Shown piece after piece: positions 50,116 to 58,483 of a stretch of 64,000 nucleotides of DNA. Both the position numbers and the translations under genes were made by a program. This stretch comes from Azovibrio restrictus DSM 23866. GTDB lineage: Bacteria > Pseudomonadota > Gammaproteobacteria > Burkholderiales > Rhodocyclaceae. The notes under the pieces are model-generated. The model made no database searches. It saw only the letters and a program-made list of their open reading frames with translations, and was not told where the DNA came from. The first letter of the stretch is position 1, and each line of letters opens with the position of its first letter. The stretch lies in contig NZ_AUCH01000016.1 in NCBI RefSeq assembly GCF_000429665.1, positions 1 to 64,000 on the forward strand, given 5' to 3'.

Positions 50116-51279
50116 TCAGAGGGCGCCCAGGGCGTAGCGCACCAGCACGCTTTTCATGGGGCCGAGGTTGTTGGTGAGGGTCAGGCCCAGGTTCCTGAGC
50201 GGGGCGAGACCGGGAGGGGAGGCCCGGAACAGCCGCCGCAGGGTGTCCGTGGTGGTCTGCATGAGCACGGTTTCCTCCCGGCGGGCCCGCTGGTAGCGCT
50301 GCAGGAAGCGTTCTTCGCCGATGTCCTGCCAGGGACCGGCGGCCCCCAGCATTTCCGCCAGCACCCGGGCATCCTGGAAGCCCAGGTTGATGCCGTGGCC
50401 GGACAGGGGGTGAATGCCGTGGCCCGCGTCGCCCACCAGGGCCAGCCGGGGACTGACGGTGCGGGGCACTCGGATCAGGCGCAGGGGAAAGGCGGCGGCG
50501 GGGGTGATGGTCTCCAGCCGGCCGAGCACGTGCTGGCCGGCGGCGGCTACCTGTTCCGCCAGGGCTTCCGGAGGCAGGGCGCAGAGGGCGTCCGCGTGGG
50601 CGTCCGGCGTGGACCAGACGATGGACATGCGCTGGCCGGGCAGGGGCAGGTAGGCCAGCACCCCATCGTCCCGGAACCACTGCCAGGCAATGCCCCGGTG
50701 CGGTTTCTCGGTGGCGAAGTTGGCCACCAGGCCCTTCTCGTTATAGGGGGTGGTGATGGCTTCCAGGCCTGCCTGACGGCGCACCCAGGAATCCCTCCCG
50801 TCCGCGCCCACGAGCAGGCGGCCGGACAGGAGCTGGCCATCTTCCAGGGTGAGCAGGGCCGCGTCGTGGCGGATTTCCAGAGCCGCAGGGCGGGCCGGGC
50901 AGAAGCGGGTGACGTTGGCCTGGCGCTTGATGCCTTCCCAGAGCTCGCAGGCCATGAGGGAGGACTCCAGAATCCAGCCCAGTTCACCGACTCCGGTTTC
51001 ATAGGCGGAAAAATTCAGCCGTCCGCCCTGGTCCCCGTGTACTTCCATGGCGCTGATGGGGGCCATGCGCTGCCGGTCCAGATGCTCCCAGGCCCCGATC
51101 CGGGCGAGGAAATCCGCGTTGGCGGGGCTGATGGCGTAGATGCGGGCGTCCCAGCCCTGGGGACGGCTGGGGGCCTGGCCTTCCACCAGGGCGATCCGCA
51201 GGCGGCTTTCCCGCAGGGCGGCGGCGAGACTGGCGCCGGCCAGGCCGCCACCGACAATGATGAGGTCAAATTGCTGCAT
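50116..51279 (-). CDS. UbiH/UbiF-family FAD monooxygenase
   Basis: 387 residues, an aromatic-ring hydroxylase of ubiquinone synthesis. GGGLAGASLA at the N-terminus binds FAD, and GDAGHGIHPLSGHGINLGFQDA is the second FAD motif. Which ring position it hydroxylates (UbiH, UbiF or UbiI type) cannot be told. It lies 45 bases after rnfH on the same strand, so may share the rnf transcript, or have its own promoter. Confidence 0.85.
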   Translation of the reverse strand: MQQFDLIIVGGGLAGASLAAALRESRLRIALVEGQAPSRPQGWDARIYAISPANADFLARIGAWEHLDRQRMAPISAMEVHGDQGGRLNFSAYETGVGELGWILESSLMACELWEGIKRQANVTRFCPARPAALEIRHDAALLTLEDGQLLSGRLLVGADGRDSWVRRQAGLEAITTPYNEKGLVANFATEKPHRGIAWQWFRDDGVLAYLPLPGQRMSIVWSTPDAHADALCALPPEALAEQVAAAGQHVLGRLETITPAAAFPLRLIRVPRTVSPRLALVGDAGHGIHPLSGHGINLGFQDARVLAEMLGAAGPWQDIGEERFLQRYQRARREETVLMQTTTDTLRRLFRASPPGLAPLRNLGLTLTNNLGPMKSVLVRYALGAL

Positions 51280-51324
51280 GGCGGGGGATTGTGCCCCCGG
51301 GGGCGGGAAAGGGCAAGGCAGCCC

Positions 51325-51597
51325 TCAATCGTCCTCGCCCATGTCCCGGCGCGGCACGGTGGCCGGGTCGGCGATGATGGGGCGGTAGATTTCCACCCGG
51401 TCTCCGGGCTTCAGGGGGGCATCGAGCTTGGCCAGCTTGCCGAAGATGCCCACCTTCTGGGCCTCCAGGTCGATGTGGGGAAACTGCTTGAGGATGCCGG
51501 AACGATCAATGGCTTCCCGCACCGTGGTGGTCTCGGGCACTTCGATGTTGAGCCAGATTTGCTGGTTGGGCTCGGAATAGGCGACGCCGATCTGCAT
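51325..51597 (-). CDS. rnfH: RnfH family protein
   Basis: 90 residues, ubiquitin-like fold family: PETTTVREAIDRSGIL and KPGDRVEIYRPI are typical. RnfH genes accompany nif-associated rnf operons. Its biochemical role is undefined. It starts 15 bases after rnfE. Confidence 0.88.
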   Translation of the reverse strand: MQIGVAYSEPNQQIWLNIEVPETTTVREAIDRSGILKQFPHIDLEAQKVGIFGKLAKLDAPLKPGDRVEIYRPIIADPATVPRRDMGEDD

Positions 51598-51612
51598 GGT
51601 CTTCTCCGGTAA

Positions 51613-52281
51613 TCAGGCGCTGGCCGGGGCGGCGGCAGCGGCGCTTCGGGCTTCCAGGCGGGCATCCAGGACCCGCTTGCCGGCCAGCAGGAAACCCAGG
51701 ACGGCAAAGGCCCCCGGGGGCAGGATCATGAGCAGGGCACCGCCGTAGCCGGGCACCTGGACTTCCAGGAAGGCGAAGGAGGGGCCCAGCAGGTTGGAAG
51801 CCTGGGCAAACAGGGTGCCGCTGCCCAGGAATTCCCGGATCAGCCCGATCACGGTCAGGGCGCCGGTAAAACCCAGGCCCATGGCCAGGCCGTCGACGAT
51901 GGAGGCGGGAATGCTGGATTTCACCGCAAAGGCCTCGGCCCGGCCCAGGATGGCGCAATTGACCACGATCAGGGCGATGAACAGGCCCAGGACCTTGTAC
52001 AGCTCATGCAGCCAGGCGTTCAGGGCCATGTCCACCACCGTCACCAGGGTGGCGATGATGACCACGAACACGGGAATGCGCACTTGATCGCTGACGGTCT
52101 TGCGGATCAGGGATACCAGGATGTTGGAAACCACCAGCACGGCGGTGGTGGCCAGGCCCATGCCCAGGCCGTTGGTGCCGCTGGTGGTCACGGCCATGGT
52201 CGGGCACAGGGCCAGCATCTGGGCGAACACCACGTTGTTGTCCCACAGGCCGTCCTTCATCAGGGTCTTGAAGTCGCTCAT
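51613..52281 (-). CDS. rnfE: electron transport complex subunit RnfE
   Basis: 222 residues, six helices, core of the Rnf membrane complex coupling ferredoxin and NADH oxidoreduction to the ion gradient. LWDNNVVFAQMLALCPTMAV and the NCAILGRAEAFA loop (with a conserved cysteine) are characteristic. The ATG at 52281 follows an in-frame GTG that overlaps the rnfG stop; either could start it. Confidence 0.93.
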   Translation of the reverse strand: MSDFKTLMKDGLWDNNVVFAQMLALCPTMAVTTSGTNGLGMGLATTAVLVVSNILVSLIRKTVSDQVRIPVFVVIIATLVTVVDMALNAWLHELYKVLGLFIALIVVNCAILGRAEAFAVKSSIPASIVDGLAMGLGFTGALTVIGLIREFLGSGTLFAQASNLLGPSFAFLEVQVPGYGGALLMILPPGAFAVLGFLLAGKRVLDARLEARSAAAAAPASA

Positions 52282-52283
52282 GA

Positions 52284-52925
52284 TCACTGCTCCTTGTTCT
52301 TGGCCAGGGCGGGAGAGGTTTCCGCTTCCCCGAGGATGGCCAGCCTGTGGCTGGCGAAGGTTTCCAGCCCGCCCTTGACCGCATTCACCACGGCCCGGGG
52401 GGTGATGGTGGCGCCGGCGAACTGGTCAAAGTCGCCCCCGTCCTTCTTCACTGCCCAGCGGGCGGTCTCCAGGGACTTGCCGTCGAAACTCTTGATCCAG
52501 TCCGCCTTGGAGGCTTCGATCTTGTCCCCCAGGCCCGGGGTTTCCGTGTGCTTCAGGACCCGCACGCCCAAGGTCTTGCCGTCCCGGTCCACCGCCATCA
52601 GGATGGCGATTTCGCCCCCGTAGCCCTTGCCGCTCACCTTGAACACGGCGCCCTTGGTGCTCTCACCCTGGCGGGCCCGATAGACGGTGAGGGACTTGCC
52701 GCCCTCCACCTCCACCTGGGCGCTGTCGGCCAGCAGGTCATTGTCAGCGAAGTTGTCGGGCAGGACCTGGGCCAGGGAGTCGCGCAGATCCTTGGCCTCG
52801 GCGGCGCTGATGGCGTCCCGGGTGGCGCTGGCGGCCCAGGCCAGGGAGGCCGAGGCGAGCAGGGCCACGACCCCCAGCAGCAGGGGCTGGTAAAGCGTGT
52901 TTTCCTTGAGCTGTTCCAGATTCAT
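52284..52925 (-). CDS. rnfG: electron transport complex subunit RnfG
   Basis: 213 residues with one N-terminal helix and a periplasmic domain. It carries covalent FMN through a threonine in a SGAT-like sequence (FAGATITPRAVVNAV), after the TETPGLGDKI block. The ATG at 52925 is adjacent to the rnfD stop. Confidence 0.92.
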   Translation of the reverse strand: MNLEQLKENTLYQPLLLGVVALLASASLAWAASATRDAISAAEAKDLRDSLAQVLPDNFADNDLLADSAQVEVEGGKSLTVYRARQGESTKGAVFKVSGKGYGGEIAILMAVDRDGKTLGVRVLKHTETPGLGDKIEASKADWIKSFDGKSLETARWAVKKDGGDFDQFAGATITPRAVVNAVKGGLETFASHRLAILGEAETSPALAKNKEQ

Positions 52926-52926
52926 G

Positions 52927-54027
52927 TCAGGCTCCCTTGCCGGCGGAGGGCAGGTCGATGGGACGGCCGGCCCGGGTGCGCCCCAGGATGCGGGGCTTGG
53001 TGTAACGGTCAATGATGGGGGTCAGGGCATTCATCAGCAGGATGGCGAAGGCCACCCCTTCCGGGTAACCCCCGATACTGCGGATCACCCAGGTCATCAG
53101 GCCCACCCCCAGGCCGAAGATGATCTGGCCGCCGCCCGTGGTGGGCGAGGTGACATAGTCGGTGGCGATGAAGAAGGCACCCAGCATCAGGGCTCCCGAC
53201 AGCAGATGGGTGCCGGCGTCCAGGTAGTGCCCGGGAGCCACCGCATGGGCGATGGCGGCCGGAATGGCCACCCCGGCCAGCACCCCCAGGGGGGCCTGCC
53301 AGCGGATCACCCCGGTGGCGAGCAGGAACAGGCCGCCGGCCAGGATCAGCACTGCGGCGGATTCCCCCAGGCTGCCGGCGCGGATGCCGAACCAGGAGAG
53401 CTGGGGCGCGTGGCCGGCGGTAAGGGCTTGCAGCAGGTCCAGGCCCCGGGACAGTTCGGTCTTGGCGTAGCCCAGCATGGTGGCGCTGCTCATGGCGTCG
53501 GGAATGGGGACCTGCCCCAGGGTGATGTGCAGGCTGTCGATGAAGCCGGGGGCCAGGGCCGTGGTCATGGGCAGGGGCATGACCCAGGTGGTGAGCGGCA
53601 GGGGGAAGGAAATCAGCAGGGCCACCCGGGCCACCATGGCCGGATTGAAGACGTTGTAGCCCAGGCCGCCGAACACCTGCTTGCCGATCACGATGGCGAT
53701 GAAGGCGCCCACCACCCCCACCCACCAGGGGGCCCAGGGGGGCAGGGTCATGGCCAGCAGCCAGCCGGTGAGCAGGGCGGAGCCATCGCCCAGGGTGCGG
53801 CCGATCTGGGCCTGGCCCAGCAGGCGCAGGCTCATGAACTCGAACACCAGGCAGGAAAGCAGGGTGATCAGCCAGAGGAAGAAGGCCGGCCAGCCGTAGA
53901 GCCAGAAGCCGAACAGGGTGGCGGGCAGCAGGGCCATCTGGACCCGCACCATGGTGCGCCGGACGCCATTGCTGCCGTGGGCGTGGGGCGAGGCGAAGGT
54001 CTGGGGGGCGTTGTAGGAGATGCTCAT
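52927..54027 (-). CDS. rnfD: electron transport complex subunit RnfD
   Basis: 366 residues, about nine helices, the NqrB/RnfD family. The covalent-FMN threonine is in the SATM-like segment (MSSATMLGYAK). The start at 54027 overlaps the rnfC stop (ATGA). Acts in the membrane next to RnfG and RnfE. Confidence 0.93.
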   Translation of the reverse strand: MSISYNAPQTFASPHAHGSNGVRRTMVRVQMALLPATLFGFWLYGWPAFFLWLITLLSCLVFEFMSLRLLGQAQIGRTLGDGSALLTGWLLAMTLPPWAPWWVGVVGAFIAIVIGKQVFGGLGYNVFNPAMVARVALLISFPLPLTTWVMPLPMTTALAPGFIDSLHITLGQVPIPDAMSSATMLGYAKTELSRGLDLLQALTAGHAPQLSWFGIRAGSLGESAAVLILAGGLFLLATGVIRWQAPLGVLAGVAIPAAIAHAVAPGHYLDAGTHLLSGALMLGAFFIATDYVTSPTTGGGQIIFGLGVGLMTWVIRSIGGYPEGVAFAILLMNALTPIIDRYTKPRILGRTRAGRPIDLPSAGKGA

Positions 54028-55541
54028 GCCTGGGCTCCTTCGGCGACGGCGGTGGAAGAAGGTGTTGGTGCCGTTGCGGCGGTAGCGGCGGCGGCCGCCG
54101 CCCGCTCGGCCTTGCGGCGGGCCGCCATTTCGGCTTTTTCCCGGGCTTCCCGCTCCAGCCGGTCGCTTCTGGCCTGGGCCATCTTCTTGGTGGCTTCGGC
54201 GCGCAGCTTGGCCCGGTCCTGGGCGGCCATTTCCCCCTTGGCGTGGGCGAAGTACTGCACCAGGGGAATCTGGGAGGGGCAGACGTAGGCGCAGCAGCCG
54301 CAGGCGATGCAGTCCTTCAGGCCCACGCCCACGGCTCCCTTCAGGTCGCTGGCCTGGATGTGGCGGGCCATTTCCAGGGGCAGCAGACCGATGGGGCAGG
54401 CGCGCACGCAACTGGCGCAGCGGATGCAAGGCTCCTGGGCCCGTTCGGCCACCTGGGCCGCGTCCAGGGCGAGGATGCCGCTGGTGCCCTTGACCACCGG
54501 GACCCGGGCATGGGGCAGGGACATGCCCATCATCGGACCGCCCATGATCAGCCGGGCCGGCGCCCCCTGGAGGCCGCCGGCGAAGGCGAGTACCTCCTCC
54601 ACCAGGGTGCCCACGGGGACGAAGATGTTGCCGGGCTGGGCCACGCAAGCACCATTGACGGTCACCAGGCGCGACACCAGGGGGCGGCCGTGGCGGATGG
54701 CCTCGTGCACGGCCCGGGCGGTGCCGACGTTGTGCACCACCACGCCCACGTCGCCGGGGCGGCCGTCGGCGGGAATTTCCTTGCCCGTGAGCACCAGGAT
54801 CAGCTGCTTTTCCGAACCCATGGGGTAGCGGGCCGGCACCGGGCGGACGGACACTTCGGCATAGGGGCGGGCCGCCTCGGTCATGGCAGCGATGGCCTCG
54901 GGCTTGTTGTCCTCGATGCCCACCAGGGCTTCGGTGGCGCCGGTGGCGTGCAGCATCAGGCGGATGCCATCGACGATGTCGGCGGCGGCGTCGCGCATCA
55001 GCCGGTCATCGCAGGAGAGATAGGGCTCGCACTCGCCACCGTTCATGATCAGGGTGCTGACCTTGGATTTCTGGGACAGGGACAGCTTCAGGGCCGAGGG
55101 GAAGGTGGCGCCGCCCAGGCCCACCACGCCGGCGGCCGCCACGCGGCGGCTGATTTCGGCCGGCTCCAGGGCGAAGGGATCGGTGCAGCCTTCCAGCTCG
55201 GTCCATTCATCCTTACCGTCGCTGTCGAGGGTGATGGCCAGGACCGGCAGGCCGGAAGGGTGCGGTGCGGGAATTTCGCCGATGGCGGCGACGGTGCCCG
55301 AAGTCGGGGCATGGATGGCCGCCGAGACCGCCCCCTGGGGATCGGCGAGCTTGTCGCCTTTCCTGACCTTCTGGCCGACCAGCACCGCAGGCCGGGCCGG
55401 AGCGCCCAAATGTTGGGAGAGAGAGACATAGAGGCGCTCCGGCACCGGCATGGTGCGCGTGGCAGCGTCCGCGGCGGGACGCTTGTGATCTTCCGGGTGG
55501 ATGCCCCAGGAGAGACCAAAGAATTTTTCCATCAGACCCAT
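54024..55541 (-). CDS. rnfC: electron transport complex subunit RnfC
   Basis: 505 residues. Soluble subunit that exchanges electrons with NADH (or ferredoxin). GGATFPSALKL and EPYLSCDDRL mark the flavin/NADH domain; two [4Fe-4S] motifs, CIRCASCVRACP and CIACGCCAYVCP, are near 365-420. The tail is charged, alanine-rich and coiled-coil-like. The ATG at 55541 fits the family; an upstream frame is rnfB antisense space. Confidence 0.94.
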   Translation of the reverse strand: MGLMEKFFGLSWGIHPEDHKRPAADAATRTMPVPERLYVSLSQHLGAPARPAVLVGQKVRKGDKLADPQGAVSAAIHAPTSGTVAAIGEIPAPHPSGLPVLAITLDSDGKDEWTELEGCTDPFALEPAEISRRVAAAGVVGLGGATFPSALKLSLSQKSKVSTLIMNGGECEPYLSCDDRLMRDAAADIVDGIRLMLHATGATEALVGIEDNKPEAIAAMTEAARPYAEVSVRPVPARYPMGSEKQLILVLTGKEIPADGRPGDVGVVVHNVGTARAVHEAIRHGRPLVSRLVTVNGACVAQPGNIFVPVGTLVEEVLAFAGGLQGAPARLIMGGPMMGMSLPHARVPVVKGTSGILALDAAQVAERAQEPCIRCASCVRACPIGLLPLEMARHIQASDLKGAVGVGLKDCIACGCCAYVCPSQIPLVQYFAHAKGEMAAQDRAKLRAEATKKMAQARSDRLEREAREKAEMAARRKAERAAAAAATAATAPTPSSTAVAEGAQA

Positions 55542-55552
55542 GCTGTTTTCCT

Positions 55553-56080
55553 TCAGGCGGCCATAGGCTTGGGCATCACCCAGTGCTGCAGGGTGACGGG
55601 GACAGGTTGCATCAGGACAGCCTCGGTGGGGCAGTGATCGACGCAGGCGGCACAACCGGTGCAGGCTTCCTTGAGCACGTTGTGGATCTGCTTGGGCGCC
55701 CCCAGGATGGCGTCGGTGGGGCAGGACTTGATGCAGCGGCAGCAGCCGATGCACAGGTCCTCGGCGATCACGGCCAGCTTGGGACCGTCGTCGGCCATGC
55801 CGGAAAGATCCAGGCTGAGGCCTAGTTTTTCCGCCAGGGCGGCGGCCACGGCCTTGCCTCCCGGCGGGCAGCAGGTCGGCGCGGCAGAGCCGTCGGCGAT
55901 GGCCGCGGCGGCCCCGGAGCAGCCGGGAAAGCCGCACTGGCCGCAGTTGGTGCCCGGCAGCAGGGCTTCCAGTTCATCGACGATGGGATTGGTGGCCACG
56001 GCCAGCAGGCGGCCGGCGATGCCCAGGACCAAGCCGAGGATGGCGCCCAGGACGGTGAGGCTGAGGATGGCGGCAAGCAT
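55553..56080 (-). CDS. rnfB: electron transport complex subunit RnfB
   Basis: 175 residues. One N-terminal helix, then an iron-sulfur protein: NCGQCGFPGC and TCCPPGG for one cluster, CIGCCRCIKSCP and CTGCAACVDHCP for two more. It passes electrons into the membrane subunits. Follows rnfA after 11 bases. Confidence 0.94.
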   Translation of the reverse strand: MLAAILSLTVLGAILGLVLGIAGRLLAVATNPIVDELEALLPGTNCGQCGFPGCSGAAAAIADGSAAPTCCPPGGKAVAAALAEKLGLSLDLSGMADDGPKLAVIAEDLCIGCCRCIKSCPTDAILGAPKQIHNVLKEACTGCAACVDHCPTEAVLMQPVPVTLQHWVMPKPMAA

Positions 56081-56091
56081 CGAGATTCCCC

Positions 56092-56670
56092 TTAGACGTT
56101 GAGGCCGGAAAAGCCCATGAAGGCCAGGGCCAGCAGGCTGATGGTGACGAAAGCGATGGGGGCGCCGGTGAAGGCGCCGGGCACCCGGGCCAGGGCGATG
56201 CGCTCCCGCAGGCCGGCGAAGATCATCAGCACCAGGGTGAAGCCCAGGGCGGAGCCGAAACCGTAGGCCACGCTCCAGAAGAAGCCGTAGCCCTGCTGCA
56301 CGTTCAGGAGGGCGACCCCCAGCACGGCGCAGTTGGTGGTGATCAGGGGCAGGTAGATGCCCAGGGACTGGTACAGGCCGGGGCTGGCCTTCTTGATGAA
56401 CATTTCGGTGAATTGCACCACCGAGGCGATCACCAGGATGAAGGTGAGGATGCGCAGGAACTGCAGTTCCATGGGCACCAGCAGCCAGTGTTCCAGGGAC
56501 CAGCTGGCGGCCGAGGCCAGGGTCAGCACGAAGGTGGTGGCCATGCCCATGCCCAGGGCGCTGTCCATGCTTTTGGACACGCCCATGGCGGGACACAGGC
56601 CGAGGAACTTGATCAGCACCACGTTATTGACCAGGGCCGTGGAGATCAGGAGGAGTACCAGTTCGCTCAT
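56092..56670 (-). CDS. rnfA: electron transport complex subunit RnfA
   Basis: 192 residues, six helices, homologous to RnfE. ALVNNVVLIKFLGLCPAMGVS and LITTNCAVLGVALLN carry the two cysteines thought to hold an intramembrane Fe-S cluster. First gene of rnfABCDGEH. The ATG at 56670 lies 29 bases after the predicted sigma-54 start point. Confidence 0.95.
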   Translation of the reverse strand: MSELVLLLISTALVNNVVLIKFLGLCPAMGVSKSMDSALGMGMATTFVLTLASAASWSLEHWLLVPMELQFLRILTFILVIASVVQFTEMFIKKASPGLYQSLGIYLPLITTNCAVLGVALLNVQQGYGFFWSVAYGFGSALGFTLVLMIFAGLRERIALARVPGAFTGAPIAFVTISLLALAFMGFSGLNV

Positions 56671-56708
56671 GGCGGCGATTCTCGGTGGGGTTGGGATGGC
56701 CCTCCCAT

Positions 56709-56724
56709 TGCAACGCCCATGCCA
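56709..56724 (-). promoter_or_regulatory. sigma-54 promoter of the rnf operon
   Basis: On the minus strand TGGCATGGGCGTTGCA has GG and GC exactly 10 apart and matches TGGCACG-N4-TTGCA at all but one position. Predicted start near 56699. Confidence 0.85.
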
Positions 56725-56786
56725 GCTGTGCTCCGGGACCTGCCGGGTGGCGGCAAACCCCCTGTTGGCGCGGCCTGGCGCTGGGT

Positions 56787-56803
56787 TGCACCAGGGTGGT
56801 GCG
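56787..56803. promoter_or_regulatory. NtrC-type box in the nifL-rnfA spacer
   Basis: TGCAC-CAGGGTG-GTGCG fits the 17-bp TGCAC-N7-GTGCA palindrome with one mismatch. It is about 142 bases upstream of the nifL start point. Confidence 0.7.
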
Positions 56804-56820
56804 GCGCGCGCCTGTTTTTT

Positions 56821-56836
56821 TGTCGCAAAGCCGACA
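56821..56836. promoter_or_regulatory. NifA upstream activator site
   Basis: TGT-CGCAAAGCCG-ACA is a perfect TGT-N10-ACA site. Its centre is about 130 bases upstream of the rnfA start point and 108 upstream of that of nifL. Confidence 0.8.
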
Positions 56837-56911
56837 GATTTTCCTGTGGGGTTGTCGCCAATGGCCTGCAAGCCAGCAGGGGCGCGGAGCTTGGGCTTTA
56901 AATAGTTTTGA

Positions 56912-56927
56912 TGGCATGGAACGTGCT
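56912..56927 (+). promoter_or_regulatory. sigma-54 promoter of nifLA
   Basis: TGGCATGGAACGTGCT has GG at 56913-56914 and GC at 56925-56926, with a strong -24 element. Start predicted near 56937. Confidence 0.8.
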
Positions 56928-56965
56928 GATTACCGGCAATTGCCTAAAGCGCCGGAGCCGATTTC

Positions 56966-58483
56966 ATGAACCTCAAGCCACCCCCCAAGGTATGCACCGA
57001 CCTGCCGCCGGAAATCTTCCGCCAGGCGGTCGCCCAGGCCGACGTGGCGATTTCCATCACCGATCCCCAGGCCAACATCCTCTATGTGAACGAGGCCTTT
57101 GCCCGGGTCACCGGTTACAGCCCCCGGGAAGCCGAGGGGCAGAACGAATCCATCCTCTCCAACCACACCACCCCCAGGGAGGTGTATGGGGCCATGTGGG
57201 CCGCCCTGGCCGGAGGGCATCCCTGGACCGGCCGCCTGCTCAACCGGCGCAAGGACGGCAGCCAGTACCTAGCGGAGCTGGCCATTGCCCCGGTGCTGGA
57301 CGGTGAAGGCCGGATCGCCCACTACCTGGGCATGCACCGGGATATTTCCGAACTGCACAGCCTGGTCAGCCAGGTGCGTAACCAGAAGGCCCTGATCGAG
57401 TCGGTGGTGGATGGGGCACCGGTGGCCCTGGTCCTGCTGGATGACCGGGGCCAGGTGATGCTGGATAACCAGGAATACAAGAAGCTGGTGGCCGACCTGC
57501 GGGTGGCCGAGCCGGCGCACCTGCTCCTGGAGACGGCCGTGCCCAACTGGCGCGAACAGCTGCTGGGCAGGGACAGCCCGGTGGGCTTCCCGGCCCGGGA
57601 GTTGCGCATCGACCGGCCCGGCGGCGCCTCGCCCCGCTGGTTCTCCTGTTCGGCCCTGCCCATCGCCACCCTGGATGAACGGGCCGACGGCTTTTACGAG
57701 GAAAGCCTGCGGCACTACCTGCTGCTGGTGGTAAACGACGTGAGTGCCCTGCGCCAGGGCCAGGAAAAGGCCCGTCTGGCGGCCCTGCGCAGCCTGATGG
57801 CCGAAGAGGAGCACGCGGCTGCCATGCGCGAGAGCCTGTCCGCCGCCATGTTCCGCCTGGAAGGGCCGCTCAACATCATGTCCTCCGCCGTGGGCATGCT
57901 GCGGCTCCGGGAGCCGGCCATGGCCAATGCCCTGGAATCCGCCCTGGGCGAGGGCCGGGCCCACCTGGACGAGCTGCGCCAGCTGATTCCCCTGGACACC
58001 CGGGAGGCCATGGCGCCGGTCAATCTCAACGAGGTTCTGCGCGATGTGCTCGACGTGAGCACCCCGCGCCTGCTGGCCAACGGCATCACCGTGAGCTGGC
58101 AGCCGGCGCCCACCCTGCCGGCCATCCTGGGCCGGCCCATGCAGCTGCGCTCCCTGTTCAAGGCCCTGGTGGATAACGCCATCGAGGCCCTGTCCCAGAA
58201 GGGTTGGCGGGTCCGGGAGCTGAGCCTGAGCACCGCCCTGGCGGGAGAGCTGGTGCAGGTCTGCATCGATGACCGGGGTCCGGGCATTCCCGCCGAGCTG
58301 CGGCTTAAGGTATTCGAACCCTTCTTCACCACCCGGGGCAGCCAGGGCCAGCACCTGGGCACCGGTCTGCCCCGGGCCCAGCAGGCCGTGGCCGACCACG
58401 GCGGGATACTGGAATTGCTGGATGCGCCGGGAGGCGGCTGCCGGGCCCTGGTGGAGCTGCCCCTGGAAGGGGAGACCGAATGA
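56966..58483 (+). CDS. nifL: nitrogen fixation regulatory protein NifL
   Basis: 505 residues. Redox and nitrogen sensor that inhibits NifA by direct binding. A PAS domain (about 15-135, NEAFARVTGYSPREAEGQNES) probably carries FAD; a second PAS-like region follows. The C-terminal kinase-like domain has DDRGPGIP and an ATP-binding fold but no phosphoacceptor histidine (the equivalent helix reads FRLEGPLNIM), as in NifL proteins that do not act as kinases. Overlaps nifA by four bases. Confidence 0.93.
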   Translation: MNLKPPPKVCTDLPPEIFRQAVAQADVAISITDPQANILYVNEAFARVTGYSPREAEGQNESILSNHTTPREVYGAMWAALAGGHPWTGRLLNRRKDGSQYLAELAIAPVLDGEGRIAHYLGMHRDISELHSLVSQVRNQKALIESVVDGAPVALVLLDDRGQVMLDNQEYKKLVADLRVAEPAHLLLETAVPNWREQLLGRDSPVGFPARELRIDRPGGASPRWFSCSALPIATLDERADGFYEESLRHYLLLVVNDVSALRQGQEKARLAALRSLMAEEEHAAAMRESLSAAMFRLEGPLNIMSSAVGMLRLREPAMANALESALGEGRAHLDELRQLIPLDTREAMAPVNLNEVLRDVLDVSTPRLLANGITVSWQPAPTLPAILGRPMQLRSLFKALVDNAIEALSQKGWRVRELSLSTALAGELVQVCIDDRGPGIPAELRLKVFEPFFTTRGSQGQHLGTGLPRAQQAVADHGGILELLDAPGGGCRALVELPLEGETE

